Assembly: GCA_020831535.1 (NCBI GenBank)
Contig: JAFIGF010000219.1
Location: 1-41,108, forward strand
Reading direction: 5' to 3'
Length of the DNA: 41,108 bases
Source: Opitutales bacterium
GTDB lineage: Bacteria; Verrucomicrobiota; Verrucomicrobiia; Opitutales; T3Sed10-336
In this document: positions 8,684 to 17,276 of the stretch, piece by piece
Numbering within the stretch: the first letter of the stretch is position 1
Layout: each line of letters begins with the position of its first letter
Notes under the pieces: model-generated
What the model saw: only the letters and a program-made list of their open reading frames with translations
Told to the model about the DNA's origin: nothing
Database searches by the model: none
Translations under genes and position numbers: made by a program

Positions 8684-8881
8684 ATGGTCATTCTTGTTGA
8701 CCGCAACAAACCCTTTGCGGAAATCAGGCCGCTTCCCCAAAAGCGGTTAAAACAGAAAAGAATCGAGCTGGGGCTTCTTGCTGATTTGGTTGGGCCCATC
8801 GACGACTTTTTTGCGACTGACAAAGAGATCGAATCGGATTTTCTAACAAGCGGAATCGTTGCCGAAGGAAAGCCGGAATAA
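8684..8881 (+). pseudogene. C-terminal fragment of a Phd/YefM-type antitoxin
   Basis: Sixty-five codons read as the back half of a Phd-family antitoxin. VILVDRNKPFAEIRPLP matches the usual 'V-I-T-x-x-G-K-P-V-A-x-L-x-P' strand, and PIDDFFATDKEIESDF matches the toxin-binding tail. The N-terminal 25-30 residues that bind DNA and open the family are missing, and the frame merges upstream into antisense of the ELM1 gene end. No VapC or Doc toxin gene follows. It is most likely a remnant of a lost toxin-antitoxin module, lying next to the intact MntA-HepT pair. Function as a free toxin-binding peptide cannot be excluded. Confidence 0.6.
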
Positions 8882-8946
8882 GATTGGATAAAGCCAAGTT
8901 TTCAAGCTGGCAAAGACCGTTTCCGAATCATGGAAATACAAATTCC

Positions 8947-9333
8947 CTAAACTGGCAATGCGGCACGCAAGTGGCGAAAGGCAATCAAATACGCAGGAAG
9001 GCGGTCAAAAAGGGCTTGTGCCCAATCCTCCCGATACACATGCACGGCCGTATTTCGATCTTTGATAATGTCATACCAAATGGCTTCATCCTGAATCCAT
9101 CCAAGGGCAAATGCCTTTTCTAAAGCACTACGAGGTCCGTTTGACTCATAACCTTCGGCGCGCACTAAACGCTGTAAGAGCTTCCAACAGACTTCATAAG
9201 ACAGCTCGAAACGCAAGATTGCACTATCGCGATCACGGGAGTTTCGCTGACTCGCGGGAATTCCCATCGCCTCCTCAAATTGAGCGAGGATGTGGTCGAA
9301 ATCCTCAAGAGCTTTTCTTATCGCGGGTTCCAT
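8947..9333 (-). CDS. hepT: HepT-like HEPN toxin (HI0074 family), type VII toxin-antitoxin
   Basis: The product is 128 aa from ATG at 9333; a longer frame to 9393 lies within the upstream gene and lacks family similarity. It is an all-alpha HEPN protein with the motif RNTAVHVY at residues 93-100, exactly the R-x4-H-x-Y signature of HepT RNases. In characterised pairs the partner MntA adenylylates the Tyr of this motif to silence the toxin. Here Arg93, His98 and Tyr100 are all present. The start codon overlaps the MntA gene end by 29 bp, so the two are co-translated, antitoxin first. Older annotation calls this family 'nucleotidyltransferase substrate-binding protein'. Confidence 0.85.
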   Translation of the reverse strand: MEPAIRKALEDFDHILAQFEEAMGIPASQRNSRDRDSAILRFELSYEVCWKLLQRLVRAEGYESNGPRSALEKAFALGWIQDEAIWYDIIKDRNTAVHVYREDWAQALFDRLPAYLIAFRHLRAALPV

Positions 9334-9682
9334 ACTCAACGAGAGGAAAATGAAGTTGGGACCGCAAAGCAATTGCTTTGAAATCGGGATCAACCGTATC
9401 GAAATCGATCAGATCGACAGGTCGAATCGTAGGTAAATCTGCCAGTCTGCGAGAGATCTGACGCATCTGATCCCGTTTGAGCTCGGGTCTCATGGTGTTT
9501 TTTGCCATAATACCCAAGTCCAAGTCCGCCCCCTTGCGCGCCCATGGATAGGTCTCTGCCACTGAACCAAAAACAAACAACTCAAACCCCAGCTTGGATG
9601 AGTCAGTGAACACCTTGTTCAACCCCCGCACCACACGAGGATCAATTGGGCTCAATTCCTCACTGTTTTCGGCAACTGACAT
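9305..9682 (-). CDS. mntA: MntA-like nucleotidyltransferase antitoxin (HI0073 family)
   Basis: The product is 125 aa with a minimal nucleotidyltransferase fold. The active-site motif starts at FGS (Gly39-Ser40) and continues to DLD at residues 53-55. The GS-to-DxD spacing is 12 residues, two more than the common GSx10DxD, but the metal-binding Asp pair is intact. A third acidic position probably lies in PVDLIDFD at about residues 87-94. It lies upstream of and overlaps hepT, the normal order for the type VII module. The product is expected to transfer AMP to the HEPN toxin. The predicted protein starts MSVAENSEELSPID; no strong ribosome binding site is visible. Confidence 0.85.
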   Translation of the reverse strand: MSVAENSEELSPIDPRVVRGLNKVFTDSSKLGFELFVFGSVAETYPWARKGADLDLGIMAKNTMRPELKRDQMRQISRRLADLPTIRPVDLIDFDTVDPDFKAIALRSQLHFPLVEYGTRDKKSS

Positions 9683-9784
9683 TATGCTGTATTCAATTGC
9701 GCTGATCTCAAGAAGTCAAGGAGTATAGCCTTCTGCCGTGGGTGGAGGCATAAACTGAAGGCGGGCCGTATAGGTTTGTTTTGG

Positions 9785-9855
9785 TGAGAGCACCTTGCGA
9801 AGTTGAAAGAGAGGCCTACGGTACTATTGGTAGGGCTTGCGCTTGTGCGCTCCGG
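9785..9855 (+). repeat. Degraded remnants of the three-hairpin repeat arms
   Basis: Positions 9788-9820 resemble the arm that reads GCACTTCGCAAGCGAAGGCC in good copies, but with several changes. Positions 9830-9855 read GTAGGGCTTGCGCTTGTGCG, an eroded version of the other arm. They lie between the MntA-HepT promoter side and the GT4 gene. Degeneration suggests an old insertion. Confidence 0.55.
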
Positions 9856-9912
9856 GTTTTAGGCTGCGACACAAATTGCCATTTTTTTCATCTACCTCCG
9901 ATCACCACACCT

Positions 9913-11019
9913 ATGAAAGTCATTCAAATCTTACCGGAACTCAATGGAGGCGGGGTGGAACGCGGCACCTTGGAGCTGGGGCGGTTTTTGGTGGAAGAAG
10001 GGCATGAATCTCTGGTCATCTCGAACGGCGGGCGCATGGTGCCCGAGCTGGAGGAGGGGGGGAGTCGGCATATCGCCTTGCCGGTGCATAAGAAACGGCT
10101 TTGGTCGCTGCGGCAGGTGAGGGTCTTGCGAAAGCTTTTGGAGCAGGAAAGCCCTGATATTTTGCACCTGCGCTCCCGCCTTCCGGCCTGGCTGGCTTGG
10201 TTGGCCTGGCGCAAAATGGACCCCGGGACCCGACCGCGTTTGGTCACCACGGTGCACGGGTTTTATTCGGTGAATCAATACTCCGCCATAATGACTTTTG
10301 GCGAGAAGGTCATCTGTGTTTCCGATAGCGTGAAAGACTACGTCCTGCAAAACTACCCCAAGGTTTCTCCGGAAAAACTGACCGTTATCCACCGCGGGGT
10401 CGATCCCTCTGCATACCCTTTTGGCTACCGTCCTTCAGAGGATTGGATGGAACAGTGGTATCGGGATTTTCCTGAGACCAGGGAAAAATTCCTCCTCACC
10501 CTTCCGGGGCGAATCACTCGCCTGAAAGGGCATGAAGACCTGATTCAAATGATCGCGGCCTTGCCGAAGGACCAACCGATTCACGCGGTCATCGCCGGCG
10601 GTGCCGACTCCAAAAAAGAAGCCTACCTGGCGGAGCTGAAAGATCTTGCCCAAAAGCAGGGGATCTCCGACCGGTTGACCTTTGCCGGTCACCGCAGCGA
10701 TATGAAAGAAGTGCTGGCCCTTTCCGATGTGGTCTTGTCCCTAAGTCAGAAACCGGAATCCTTTGGCCGCACCACCCTCGAGGCGCTCTGCCTCGGGAAG
10801 GCGGTGATCGGCTACGACCATGGTGGGGTCGGGGAAATTCTACGGCACCTGTTCCCCCGGGGGCTGATCCCTTTCGGCGACCTCGCCGCTTTGCAGAAAA
10901 CCCTGCAAGGCTGGGTCCCGCAACCGCCCCGGCCGAACCCGGAAAATCCCTTCACTCTGGAGAAAATGCTGGTAAATACGGTGGCCAGCTACGAGGAAAT
11001 TGTCGCACGTGAGTCTTGA
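9913..11019 (+). CDS. Glycosyltransferase family 4
   Basis: The product is 368 aa from ATG at 9913 (MKVIQILPELNGGGVERG). The frame is open further upstream, but that stretch is repeat remnant. It has the GT-B double Rossmann layout. The N-terminal acceptor domain contains the glycine-rich GGGVERGTLEL loop. The C-terminal donor domain runs from about residue 195, with LPGRITRLKGHEDL and the E-x7-E element in PESFGRTTLEALCLGKAVIGY. The family uses nucleotide-sugar donors with retention of configuration. Neighbouring lipid A and glycan genes suggest a role in lipopolysaccharide core or polysaccharide assembly. Donor and acceptor are not predictable from sequence. Confidence 0.9.
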   Translation: MKVIQILPELNGGGVERGTLELGRFLVEEGHESLVISNGGRMVPELEEGGSRHIALPVHKKRLWSLRQVRVLRKLLEQESPDILHLRSRLPAWLAWLAWRKMDPGTRPRLVTTVHGFYSVNQYSAIMTFGEKVICVSDSVKDYVLQNYPKVSPEKLTVIHRGVDPSAYPFGYRPSEDWMEQWYRDFPETREKFLLTLPGRITRLKGHEDLIQMIAALPKDQPIHAVIAGGADSKKEAYLAELKDLAQKQGISDRLTFAGHRSDMKEVLALSDVVLSLSQKPESFGRTTLEALCLGKAVIGYDHGGVGEILRHLFPRGLIPFGDLAALQKTLQGWVPQPPRPNPENPFTLEKMLVNTVASYEEIVARES

Positions 11020-11126
11020 AAAAGGATTCATCTTTCCTGGACCTCCAATTCGGTGATTCACAACTCTTCACTTACCTGTTAGGCCTTAAAGGCATGTTTT
11101 TTATATAACCACCCAATCCAATCCCA

Positions 11127-11342
11127 ATGTCCGAGCCTGTAAATATACTCTGCCTTAAATGGGGAAACCGTTACCCCTCCGACTATGCCAATAAACTTTA
11201 TCGGAGCGTTGAACGGAATCTGGAGCGGACGTTTCGTTTCTTTTGCTGCACCGATAATCCGGAAAAGGCCATCGTTGGCTATCTTGGCAAAAAGATTCCC
11301 TATCAAACTTGCCCGGCACCATGGGTGGGTGAGTATTGGTAA
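11127..11342 (+). pseudogene. N-terminal fragment of a glycosyltransferase-like protein
   Basis: The 71-aa frame opens NILCLKWGNRYPSDYANKLY and then FRFFCCTDNPEKAIVG. This resembles the start of a family of roughly 250-300-aa putative glycosyltransferases that begin 'LCLKWGxxYxxxYVNxLY'. The frame stops after WVGEYW, and the following sequence does not continue the family in any frame I can see. A GT10 gene begins 28 bp later. I read it as a truncated gene whose C-terminal part was lost when this locus was rearranged. It could also be a short expressed protein. Confidence 0.55.
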
Positions 11343-11370
11343 TGCTTATGTACCTGTGTATAACTAATAT

Positions 11371-12369
11371 ATGATGAGCCAAGGAGCAGCCAATATTCGC
11401 GTTAAAATAATCGCTAAGGGTCAAGACAGTTGCCCCTGGCAAAATCATTTGCCAAGCGAGGATGACCGTTGGGGAGACTGCCTATTTCTATTTGATCGGG
11501 AAGCCCGCGATTACGATTTTCTCGTCGTCATTGATGATGTTTCCCGCAAAATCAAGGGTCCCGCCGAAACGCTTGCCTGTGCCGATGAACATACGCTCCT
11601 TGTCACTACCGAACCACCTACTATTACACGCTACGGCAATGCGTTTTGTCATCAGTTTCATAGCGTCCTAACTACTCACCCGGAATGTTCTCTCCCTCAT
11701 CCGAATAGGATGTATTCGCAGACGGGCAATCTATGGTTTAATGGCCACTCCTGTTTAGAGTTGCAGTCACTGTCTTTTGCGGAAAAACCGAGGCTTATTT
11801 CAACGGTATGTTCCAGTAAACAGCAAAGACACACCCTTCATCAACAAAGACTGGAGTTTACTGAATGGCTTTGTGGAAAGCTGTCTGAGCTCCAGCGCTT
11901 TGGTCATGGATTTAAACCTTTAACGAACAAATATGATGCCCTGGATTCTTTCCGCTTTCACCTCGCCATCGAAAACTGGGTTGGCAAACACCATTGGACT
12001 GAAAAGTTTTCTGACCCCATATTGTCAGAATGTCTCCCCATCTATTTTGGCTGTCCGAATATGACTGACTATTTCCCCTCCGAGTCCTTTGTGTCCATCG
12101 ACATCCACCAGCGGGAAGAAGCTCTCGACCGGATCGAAGAGCTCACTAATAATCCTGCAGCCTACCAGAGGCACCGCCCCGCCATCCTTGAAGCCAAGCG
12201 ATTAATCCTCGAAGAATATAACTTATTACGACTCATCCATGACCATGTATGTCGCTCGTATAATCCGCAGGCCAAGCCTTCAGGTCGAGCACTCTATGGA
12301 CGTAAGACGATGCGCTTTCGAAATCCAAGAGACCTGTTTTCCCATTTTCGTTGGTTCTTTACCCGATAA
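11371..12369 (+). CDS. Glycosyltransferase family 10 (fucosyltransferase-like)
   Basis: The product is 332 aa. The C-terminal half carries the GT10 signature: FRFHLAIENWVG (about 194-205), WTEKFSDPILSECLPIYFG (209-227) and CPNMTDYFPSESF (228-240). These form the GDP-fucose-binding region in alpha-1,3/4-fucosyltransferases. The N-terminal domain has the family's DYDFLVVIDD and TLLVTTEPPTI segments. Members move a sugar, commonly fucose, from GDP to glycan acceptors such as O-antigen. The start is one of two adjacent ATGs (11371 or 11374). The gene is AT-richer than its neighbours and follows a truncated glycosyltransferase, both signs of acquisition. No GDP-fucose synthesis genes are in the window. 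Confidence 0.85.
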   Translation: MMSQGAANIRVKIIAKGQDSCPWQNHLPSEDDRWGDCLFLFDREARDYDFLVVIDDVSRKIKGPAETLACADEHTLLVTTEPPTITRYGNAFCHQFHSVLTTHPECSLPHPNRMYSQTGNLWFNGHSCLELQSLSFAEKPRLISTVCSSKQQRHTLHQQRLEFTEWLCGKLSELQRFGHGFKPLTNKYDALDSFRFHLAIENWVGKHHWTEKFSDPILSECLPIYFGCPNMTDYFPSESFVSIDIHQREEALDRIEELTNNPAAYQRHRPAILEAKRLILEEYNLLRLIHDHVCRSYNPQAKPSGRALYGRKTMRFRNPRDLFSHFRWFFTR

Positions 12370-12433
12370 CCCGGGAAAGAAAAGGTTTGGAAGGTACATG
12401 GGTAAAGAAGTGACTTACCGAAAAATGGCATAG

Positions 12434-13351
12434 TTAAAACCTACGTTGAAACCAAAACTCGTCCGTCAGGCTTTCAGAAATGGCTTTTTCGAGGGCCCGA
12501 TTGGTGGCTTGGCACATGGCTTCGCGCGAGGGAGTTGAGTCTTTTGACAAAGGCTCTACATGGTGAAATTCCAGAAGCCATTGTTGCTTTCCGGTGCGGG
12601 TAAAGGAGAGGGAAACCAGAGCCGCTCCAGTTCTCCGTTGGAAAAGGCCGGGCAAGGGATTGGTGAAAGCGGGTTGACCAAAAAAATCAACCTTGGGCCC
12701 TTGCTTCATTTTTTGATCGGCGAGGATTCCGAGCATGCCACCGTTGCGGAGGTGTTTTAAGGGAAGGGAAAAGCCGTCATCCCGGCTGAACATCCTGGTT
12801 CCGGAAGCTTCCCTTTCTTTTTTTACCCAGCGGTTGAGCGGCTTGTTGTTAAGTGGGCGGAACATCGCTGCCAGTTCGCATGAGATCCCCTTCTTGCGAA
12901 AAATTTCCGGGAGGTGGGCCAAGGCTTCCCAGGGTCCCATATGGGCCATCAAGACGATGACTCCCTGGCCTTTCTTTACTTTTTCATTCAGAAGAGAAAT
13001 GCCTTTGATGGAAATGTATTTTTCCACTTTATGCCAAGGCAGCCTCGAAAAACAAAATCCCGTGAGGAGATTCGCTCCGCTGCGAAGAAAGACTTCCCGG
13101 GTCTGCCGCTCGAGAGCGTCCATTGGTTCGCTTAGATGCTCCTTGGCGATGCGCAAATTTCTTCGAACAATCTTTCGGCGATTGGGCATGAGGCGATAGC
13201 AAATGAGCCCAATCCTTTCCCCTAAAAATAGGGTCCAAGTAATGGGGAGCCACTTTAGGGAGGTCAGGAACATTCTGGCCAAGCCATAGGTAAGGAATTG
13301 GGAAAGTTTTTTCACAATGGGTGAAATCGTAGTTTCTCTGGCACTTGCCAC
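12434..13351 (-). CDS. Lipid A acyltransferase-like protein (LpxL/HtrB family)
   Basis: The product is 305 aa with an N-terminal membrane-associated helix (about 20-45) followed by the LpxL/LpxM acyltransferase domain. The catalytic H-x4-E appears as HMGPWE near residue 137. A second block reads LADQKMKQGPKVDFFGQPAF near 212-231, like the 'DQ...F.G..A' motif of the family. The enzymes add a secondary acyl chain to Kdo-lipid A at the inner face of the inner membrane. Its start is 5 bp after the stop of the MsbA-like exporter gene, so acylation and flipping of lipid A are probably co-expressed. Which acyl chain or position it uses is not predictable. Confidence 0.88.
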   Translation of the reverse strand: MASARETTISPIVKKLSQFLTYGLARMFLTSLKWLPITWTLFLGERIGLICYRLMPNRRKIVRRNLRIAKEHLSEPMDALERQTREVFLRSGANLLTGFCFSRLPWHKVEKYISIKGISLLNEKVKKGQGVIVLMAHMGPWEALAHLPEIFRKKGISCELAAMFRPLNNKPLNRWVKKEREASGTRMFSRDDGFSLPLKHLRNGGMLGILADQKMKQGPKVDFFGQPAFTNPLPGLFQRRTGAALVSLSFTRTGKQQWLLEFHHVEPLSKDSTPSREAMCQATNRALEKAISESLTDEFWFQRRF

Positions 13352-13356
13352 AAGGT

Positions 13357-15138
13357 CTATCGAATTAACTTACGGTAACCACTGGGCCCGTTCAGGAGAG
13401 TCTCGTGGTCCCCGTCGCCGAGAATACGACCCTCTTCAAAGTAGAGGCGTCTCTCTATGTGATGCAGGGAATTGATGCGGTGGGCGATGACCAAGGTCGT
13501 CCGTCCTTTGGAAAGTTCTTCCAAGGCTTCCTGAATCTCGGCATCGATTTTGTTATCCAGAGCGGAGGTGGCCTCGTCGAGGATCAGAATGGGGGCATTC
13601 TTAAGGAAGGCGCGGGCGATGGCAATGCGTTGCCTTTGTCCGCCCGACAAAGAGTTCCCGCGTTCGGTCAAAACGGTATCGTATTTCTGGGGGAGTTCAT
13701 TGATAAACTGATCGGCCCGGGCGTGGCGGGCGGCACGGTAGATGGCTTCGTCGGTGGCTTGGGGATCACCGGCCTTGATGTTTTCCTTTACTGAGGTATT
13801 GAAAAGCACCGGACTTTGGGGGACATAGGCAATGATTGCTCGGAGGTCGCGGAGACGCAGATTTCTGAGGTCGGTTCCGTCAAGGAGGATTTGACCTTCG
13901 GTGGGATCGTAGAAACGGGGAATGAGGTTGATGAAAGTTGACTTCCCGGCCCCGCTGGGGCCAACGAGGGCAACGGTTTCGCCCGCTCGGATATGGGCGG
14001 AAACGTCTTTCAAAACAGGAATGTCCTCGTCGTAGGTGAAGGAAACATGGCGGAATTCGATCTCGCCTTTGATTGGTTGGGGGAGAGGCTCGGTAGAGGC
14101 ACTTTCTGGAATGGACTGTGTCGCTTTGAGAACATCCTCTATTCGTGTCAAGGGTGCTTCCAACGCCCGCAGAGATCCGTAAATGCTCCCCAATCGCTTG
14201 AGGGGATTGTAAGCCATGTAAAGGGCCACGCCCAACGCCATGAATTCTCCCTGGCTAATGCCTGCCTGAACACCCAGGAAAAGCGAAAGGGCCAACCCAG
14301 CGGAGGCGACGAACTCGATGCTGGGGGAGATCATCAGTTTGCTCCGTACACTTTTCAGAGTGAGAAAAAAGATACGGCGTAGTTTGTTTTGAAACTGCTC
14401 CTTTTGTTGTACTTCAAGATTGTAGGCCCGAATCTCCATGGGCGATTGAATGGTCTCGATGGCTGAAGACTGCAAGGATTCCGTCTCCTTGACCAATTGG
14501 CGGGATCGCTTGGCCAGGTATTTGCCAATTTGGCGGATGGGAAAGACGATGAGAGGAATGCTCAAAACGCCGATGATGGCGACAAAGAAACTTTCGCTGG
14601 TGAGGGATTTATAGGTAAGATAGCCTACTGCGGCAACGAGGGTTAGGGGTTGTTTAATCAGATCGTTGCTGGTATCCACCACGATGGTTTTTATTTGCTG
14701 CGGATAAACTGTAAGGGCGGCCATCAATTCACCGGTTTTGTTGCGGTGGAAAAAAGCCAGAGGCAGAACTTGCATTTTGGCAAAGAGATCTCTCTGCAAG
14801 GATTGAATGACGTGAACGCCAGCATAGGTCATATAGTAGCCATTGCCGAACGCCCCCACGGCCCGGAGGCCCATGGTGAAGGGAATCAGGAGGCAGCAAA
14901 GGATAAGGAAGCCGCCTTCGATATTATCCCCGAACCATTGCTCGACCAGATTCGCAAGCCAGGGCGGAGATTGATCGATATTGCCAAACAGGATGGGAAA
15001 AATCGTCTCCGCCATAACGGGAAGACCCAAGCCGCTGGAAAGGGAAAACAGGATTCCAAATAGAATGCCGAGCGTGAAACGCCCCCATACCGGTTTTAGG
15101 TAACGAAAATAAGGTAATAGTTTTTTAAGGGGCTCCAT
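13357..15138 (-). CDS. ABC exporter, MsbA-like lipid flippase
   Basis: The product is 593 aa, a fused permease-ATPase half-transporter. Six TM helices occupy about residues 20-320. The nucleotide-binding domain at about 350-590 has Walker A GPSGAGKST, signature LSGGQRQR, Walker B ILILDEATSALD and the H-loop in VIAHRI. Family members include MsbA, which flips lipid A core. Pairing with an LpxL-like gene 5 bp downstream and a UDP-sugar dehydrogenase gene upstream supports that role, but other lipid or peptide exporters share this fold. The start ATG at 15138 gives MEPLKKLLPYFRYLKPVW. The gap to the upstream wbpA-like gene is 9 bp, so all three form one operon. Confidence 0.9.
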   Translation of the reverse strand: MEPLKKLLPYFRYLKPVWGRFTLGILFGILFSLSSGLGLPVMAETIFPILFGNIDQSPPWLANLVEQWFGDNIEGGFLILCCLLIPFTMGLRAVGAFGNGYYMTYAGVHVIQSLQRDLFAKMQVLPLAFFHRNKTGELMAALTVYPQQIKTIVVDTSNDLIKQPLTLVAAVGYLTYKSLTSESFFVAIIGVLSIPLIVFPIRQIGKYLAKRSRQLVKETESLQSSAIETIQSPMEIRAYNLEVQQKEQFQNKLRRIFFLTLKSVRSKLMISPSIEFVASAGLALSLFLGVQAGISQGEFMALGVALYMAYNPLKRLGSIYGSLRALEAPLTRIEDVLKATQSIPESASTEPLPQPIKGEIEFRHVSFTYDEDIPVLKDVSAHIRAGETVALVGPSGAGKSTFINLIPRFYDPTEGQILLDGTDLRNLRLRDLRAIIAYVPQSPVLFNTSVKENIKAGDPQATDEAIYRAARHARADQFINELPQKYDTVLTERGNSLSGGQRQRIAIARAFLKNAPILILDEATSALDNKIDAEIQEALEELSKGRTTLVIAHRINSLHHIERRLYFEEGRILGDGDHETLLNGPSGYRKLIR

Positions 15139-15147
15139 TCGGTAAAA

Positions 15148-16437
15148 CTAAGCCAAATAATAGGCTTTGGGTCGATGCTTCAAACAATTTCGGGTATCCA
15201 CGACAGGGGATTTATAAGGACTGAAGTCGAAGTCTTTATAGGCTTCGTGGTGGGTGGCTACCAACAGGCAATCATAGTTGTCCTCAATGGGAACCGAGAG
15301 GCGTCCCGTCAAATGCTGGTGCTCGCGGGTTGGTTTTATTTCCGGAATAAAAGGATCGTTGTAAAATACCTCGGCGCCGAGAGCTTCGAGCTTCTCGATC
15401 AAAACATAACTTGGTGATTCGCGGTCATCGTCCACATTGGGTTTGTAGGCCAGACCGAGTACAAGAATGCGGGAGCCGTTGACGGATTTCTTATGGGCAT
15501 TGAGGGCTTGGCTGACTTTACCCACGACGTAGTCGGGCATGCTGGTATTGATTTCCCCGGCCAGTTCAATGAACTTGGTGTGAATGTCGTATTCACGGGC
15601 TTTCCACGTGAGATAAAAGGGGTCGATCGGAATACAATGTCCCCCCAAACCGGGGCCAGGGTAGAAGGGCATGTAGCCAAAAGGTTTGCTGGAAGCCGCT
15701 TCGATAACCTCCCAAATATTGACGTCCATTTTCTCGTAAACCAGTTTGAGCTCGTTGACCAGGGCGATATTGACCGAGCGAAAAATATTTTCGGTGAGCT
15801 TTGCCGCTTCGGCGATCCGGCAATTGGGGACCAGGAAGGTTTGGTCGATGGCTATTTTATAGAGCTCATCGCAGCGATCCCGGCAGGCCGGGGTTAAGCC
15901 ACCAATGAGCTTGGGGATGGTCTTGACGGAATGGTCTTTGCGGCCGGGGTCTTCCCGTTCGGGCGAAAAGGCCAAATGAAAATCGGTGCCCGCAGTCAGG
16001 CCGGAAGCTTGCTCAAGGGTTTCGCGGAGGATGCCGTCGGTGGTTCCGGGATAGGTGGTGCTCTCCAGCACGACGAGTTTTTTCTTATCTCCAATGGGGG
16101 CCAAATAGGGGGCAATCTCGGTGGCGGAGTTGAGAACATACTGCAAATCAGGTTCGCGGTACTGGTTCAAGGGGGTCGGAACACAGAGGAGGATCGCTTC
16201 ACAGTCGGTTACGAGACTGAAATCATCCGAGGCGATGAAGCGATCATCGGCTTGGGCGTTCCGGATTTCGGAGGATTCGAGATGACCTATGTAGGAACGG
16301 CCTTGTTGCAAGAGATCGATTTTCTTCGGGTCCTTATCCAGCCCGATAACCCGCGTCCCACTTTGGACAAAGCGCAGCGCAAGGGGCAATCCGACATATC
16401 CGAGACCGATGATGGCTATTTGTGTGTTGGGTAACAT
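15148..16437 (-). CDS. wbpA: UDP-N-acetylglucosamine 6-dehydrogenase-like (WbpA family)
   Basis: The product is 429 aa. The NAD-binding loop is IGLGYVGLPLALRF (9-22), and the central dimer helix follows. The catalytic Cys268 sits in GPGLGGHCIPIDPFYLTW. The C-terminal UDP-binding domain has VLGLAYKPNVDDDRESPS. The enzyme oxidises C6 of a UDP-hexosamine twice to the uronic acid, a precursor for O-antigen or capsule sugars. The wording of the active-site segment is closer to WbpA than to UDP-glucose dehydrogenases. It is the first gene of the operon with the MsbA- and LpxL-like genes. Its start lies about 130 bp from a solo repeat arm. Confidence 0.9.
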   Translation of the reverse strand: MLPNTQIAIIGLGYVGLPLALRFVQSGTRVIGLDKDPKKIDLLQQGRSYIGHLESSEIRNAQADDRFIASDDFSLVTDCEAILLCVPTPLNQYREPDLQYVLNSATEIAPYLAPIGDKKKLVVLESTTYPGTTDGILRETLEQASGLTAGTDFHLAFSPEREDPGRKDHSVKTIPKLIGGLTPACRDRCDELYKIAIDQTFLVPNCRIAEAAKLTENIFRSVNIALVNELKLVYEKMDVNIWEVIEAASSKPFGYMPFYPGPGLGGHCIPIDPFYLTWKAREYDIHTKFIELAGEINTSMPDYVVGKVSQALNAHKKSVNGSRILVLGLAYKPNVDDDRESPSYVLIEKLEALGAEVFYNDPFIPEIKPTREHQHLTGRLSVPIEDNYDCLLVATHHEAYKDFDFSPYKSPVVDTRNCLKHRPKAYYLA

Positions 16438-16565
16438 GATCTAACTACAAATTTTGGTTATCCTTGGCCTTGGTCCTGCCTCAAGGAAAGGAGGTTTTTT
16501 ACCATACCGTTCTGGTCAGGGCAAACTCTGGTTTATCCTTTATTCCGCTATAGGGATTTGTTTCT

Positions 16566-16596
16566 CCCGGGCGGCACTTCGCAAGCGAAGGCCCTT
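16566..16596 (+). repeat. Solo arm of the three-hairpin repeat
   Basis: Thirty-one bases from CCCGGGCGGCACTTCGCAAG to GGCCCTT match one arm of the 17277-17417 unit almost perfectly. The CTTCGC-AA-GCGAAG palindrome is intact. It lies 12 bp beyond the 3' end of the RAYT gene, so this transposase has family copies on both sides. Confidence 0.85.
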
Positions 16597-16607
16597 CGGA
16601 AATGTCT

Positions 16608-17189
16608 TTAGTCTTCTTTATCGGAACCAAAAAGACTCTCTAAGTCCACATCCTCTTCAATCCATTTCGGATGCGGATATTGTCCGTCGAGTAAAAGGGC
16701 GAAAAATTCCGGGCGATAGTTTTTATTGCAGAACCACCATGGCCAGATCTCTTTTGATGTAAGGAGACCCCTTCGATAAGGATTTAGAAAGATATATTTG
16801 GCAAAGCCTTCGGATATATGGTCAGCCCGAAGCTTGTGATCAAAGAAATTCTTTTGCCAGACAAGAAGGCTATCCGCGAGGATTTGCTTGGTTTGGGATT
16901 TGAATTTCCCAATTGTAGCGGAAAGGGTCAAGCGGGATCCCAGTCGAATAAGCAAGTGGATGTGCTCAGGCATTATGGTTCCCGCTATCATTTCAAAATC
17001 GCCCCGCGAGTGCTGTCCACGCAGTACTTGTATAAGAGTCTCAGCTAAACGTTTTTGGCAGAGGCCGCTTTTACGGTTTTTCGTGTTAATTGTTATAAAG
17101 TATTTGGCTCCTTGGGTCGACGTTCGCCCTCTTTGAAGATGGGTTGTTTTCCGAATCGGGAGTTGAATGGGATCGGAATGCTTGTCCAT
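16608..17189 (-). CDS. REP-associated tyrosine transposase (RAYT, Y1/IS200-like)
   Basis: The product is 193 aa of the Y1 transposase superfamily. The HUH metal-binding motif is HIH at residues 76-78 in MPEHIHLLIRL. The candidate nucleophile is Tyr132 in KYIFLNPYRRGLL, at the position of the catalytic Tyr in E. coli RAYT. A basic segment (FKSQTKQI, WQKNFFDHKLR) precedes it. RAYTs cut and join single-stranded hairpin repeats and are usually single-copy domesticated genes rather than free insertion sequences. Copies of the hairpin repeat lie 12 bp beyond the stop and from 17277 on the start side. The C-terminal tail is acidic (EEDVDLESLFGSDKED). All key residues are present, so it may be active. 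Confidence 0.88.
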   Translation of the reverse strand: MDKHSDPIQLPIRKTTHLQRGRTSTQGAKYFITINTKNRKSGLCQKRLAETLIQVLRGQHSRGDFEMIAGTIMPEHIHLLIRLGSRLTLSATIGKFKSQTKQILADSLLVWQKNFFDHKLRADHISEGFAKYIFLNPYRRGLLTSKEIWPWWFCNKNYRPEFFALLLDGQYPHPKWIEEDVDLESLFGSDKED

Positions 17190-17276
17190 AAATAAGATTT
17201 CCTAGGAAAAAATAGGCAAATCAAGAAAATTATCGATCAACTGCGCCCAAACGTTCATCCCGCAGATGGAGATTTC

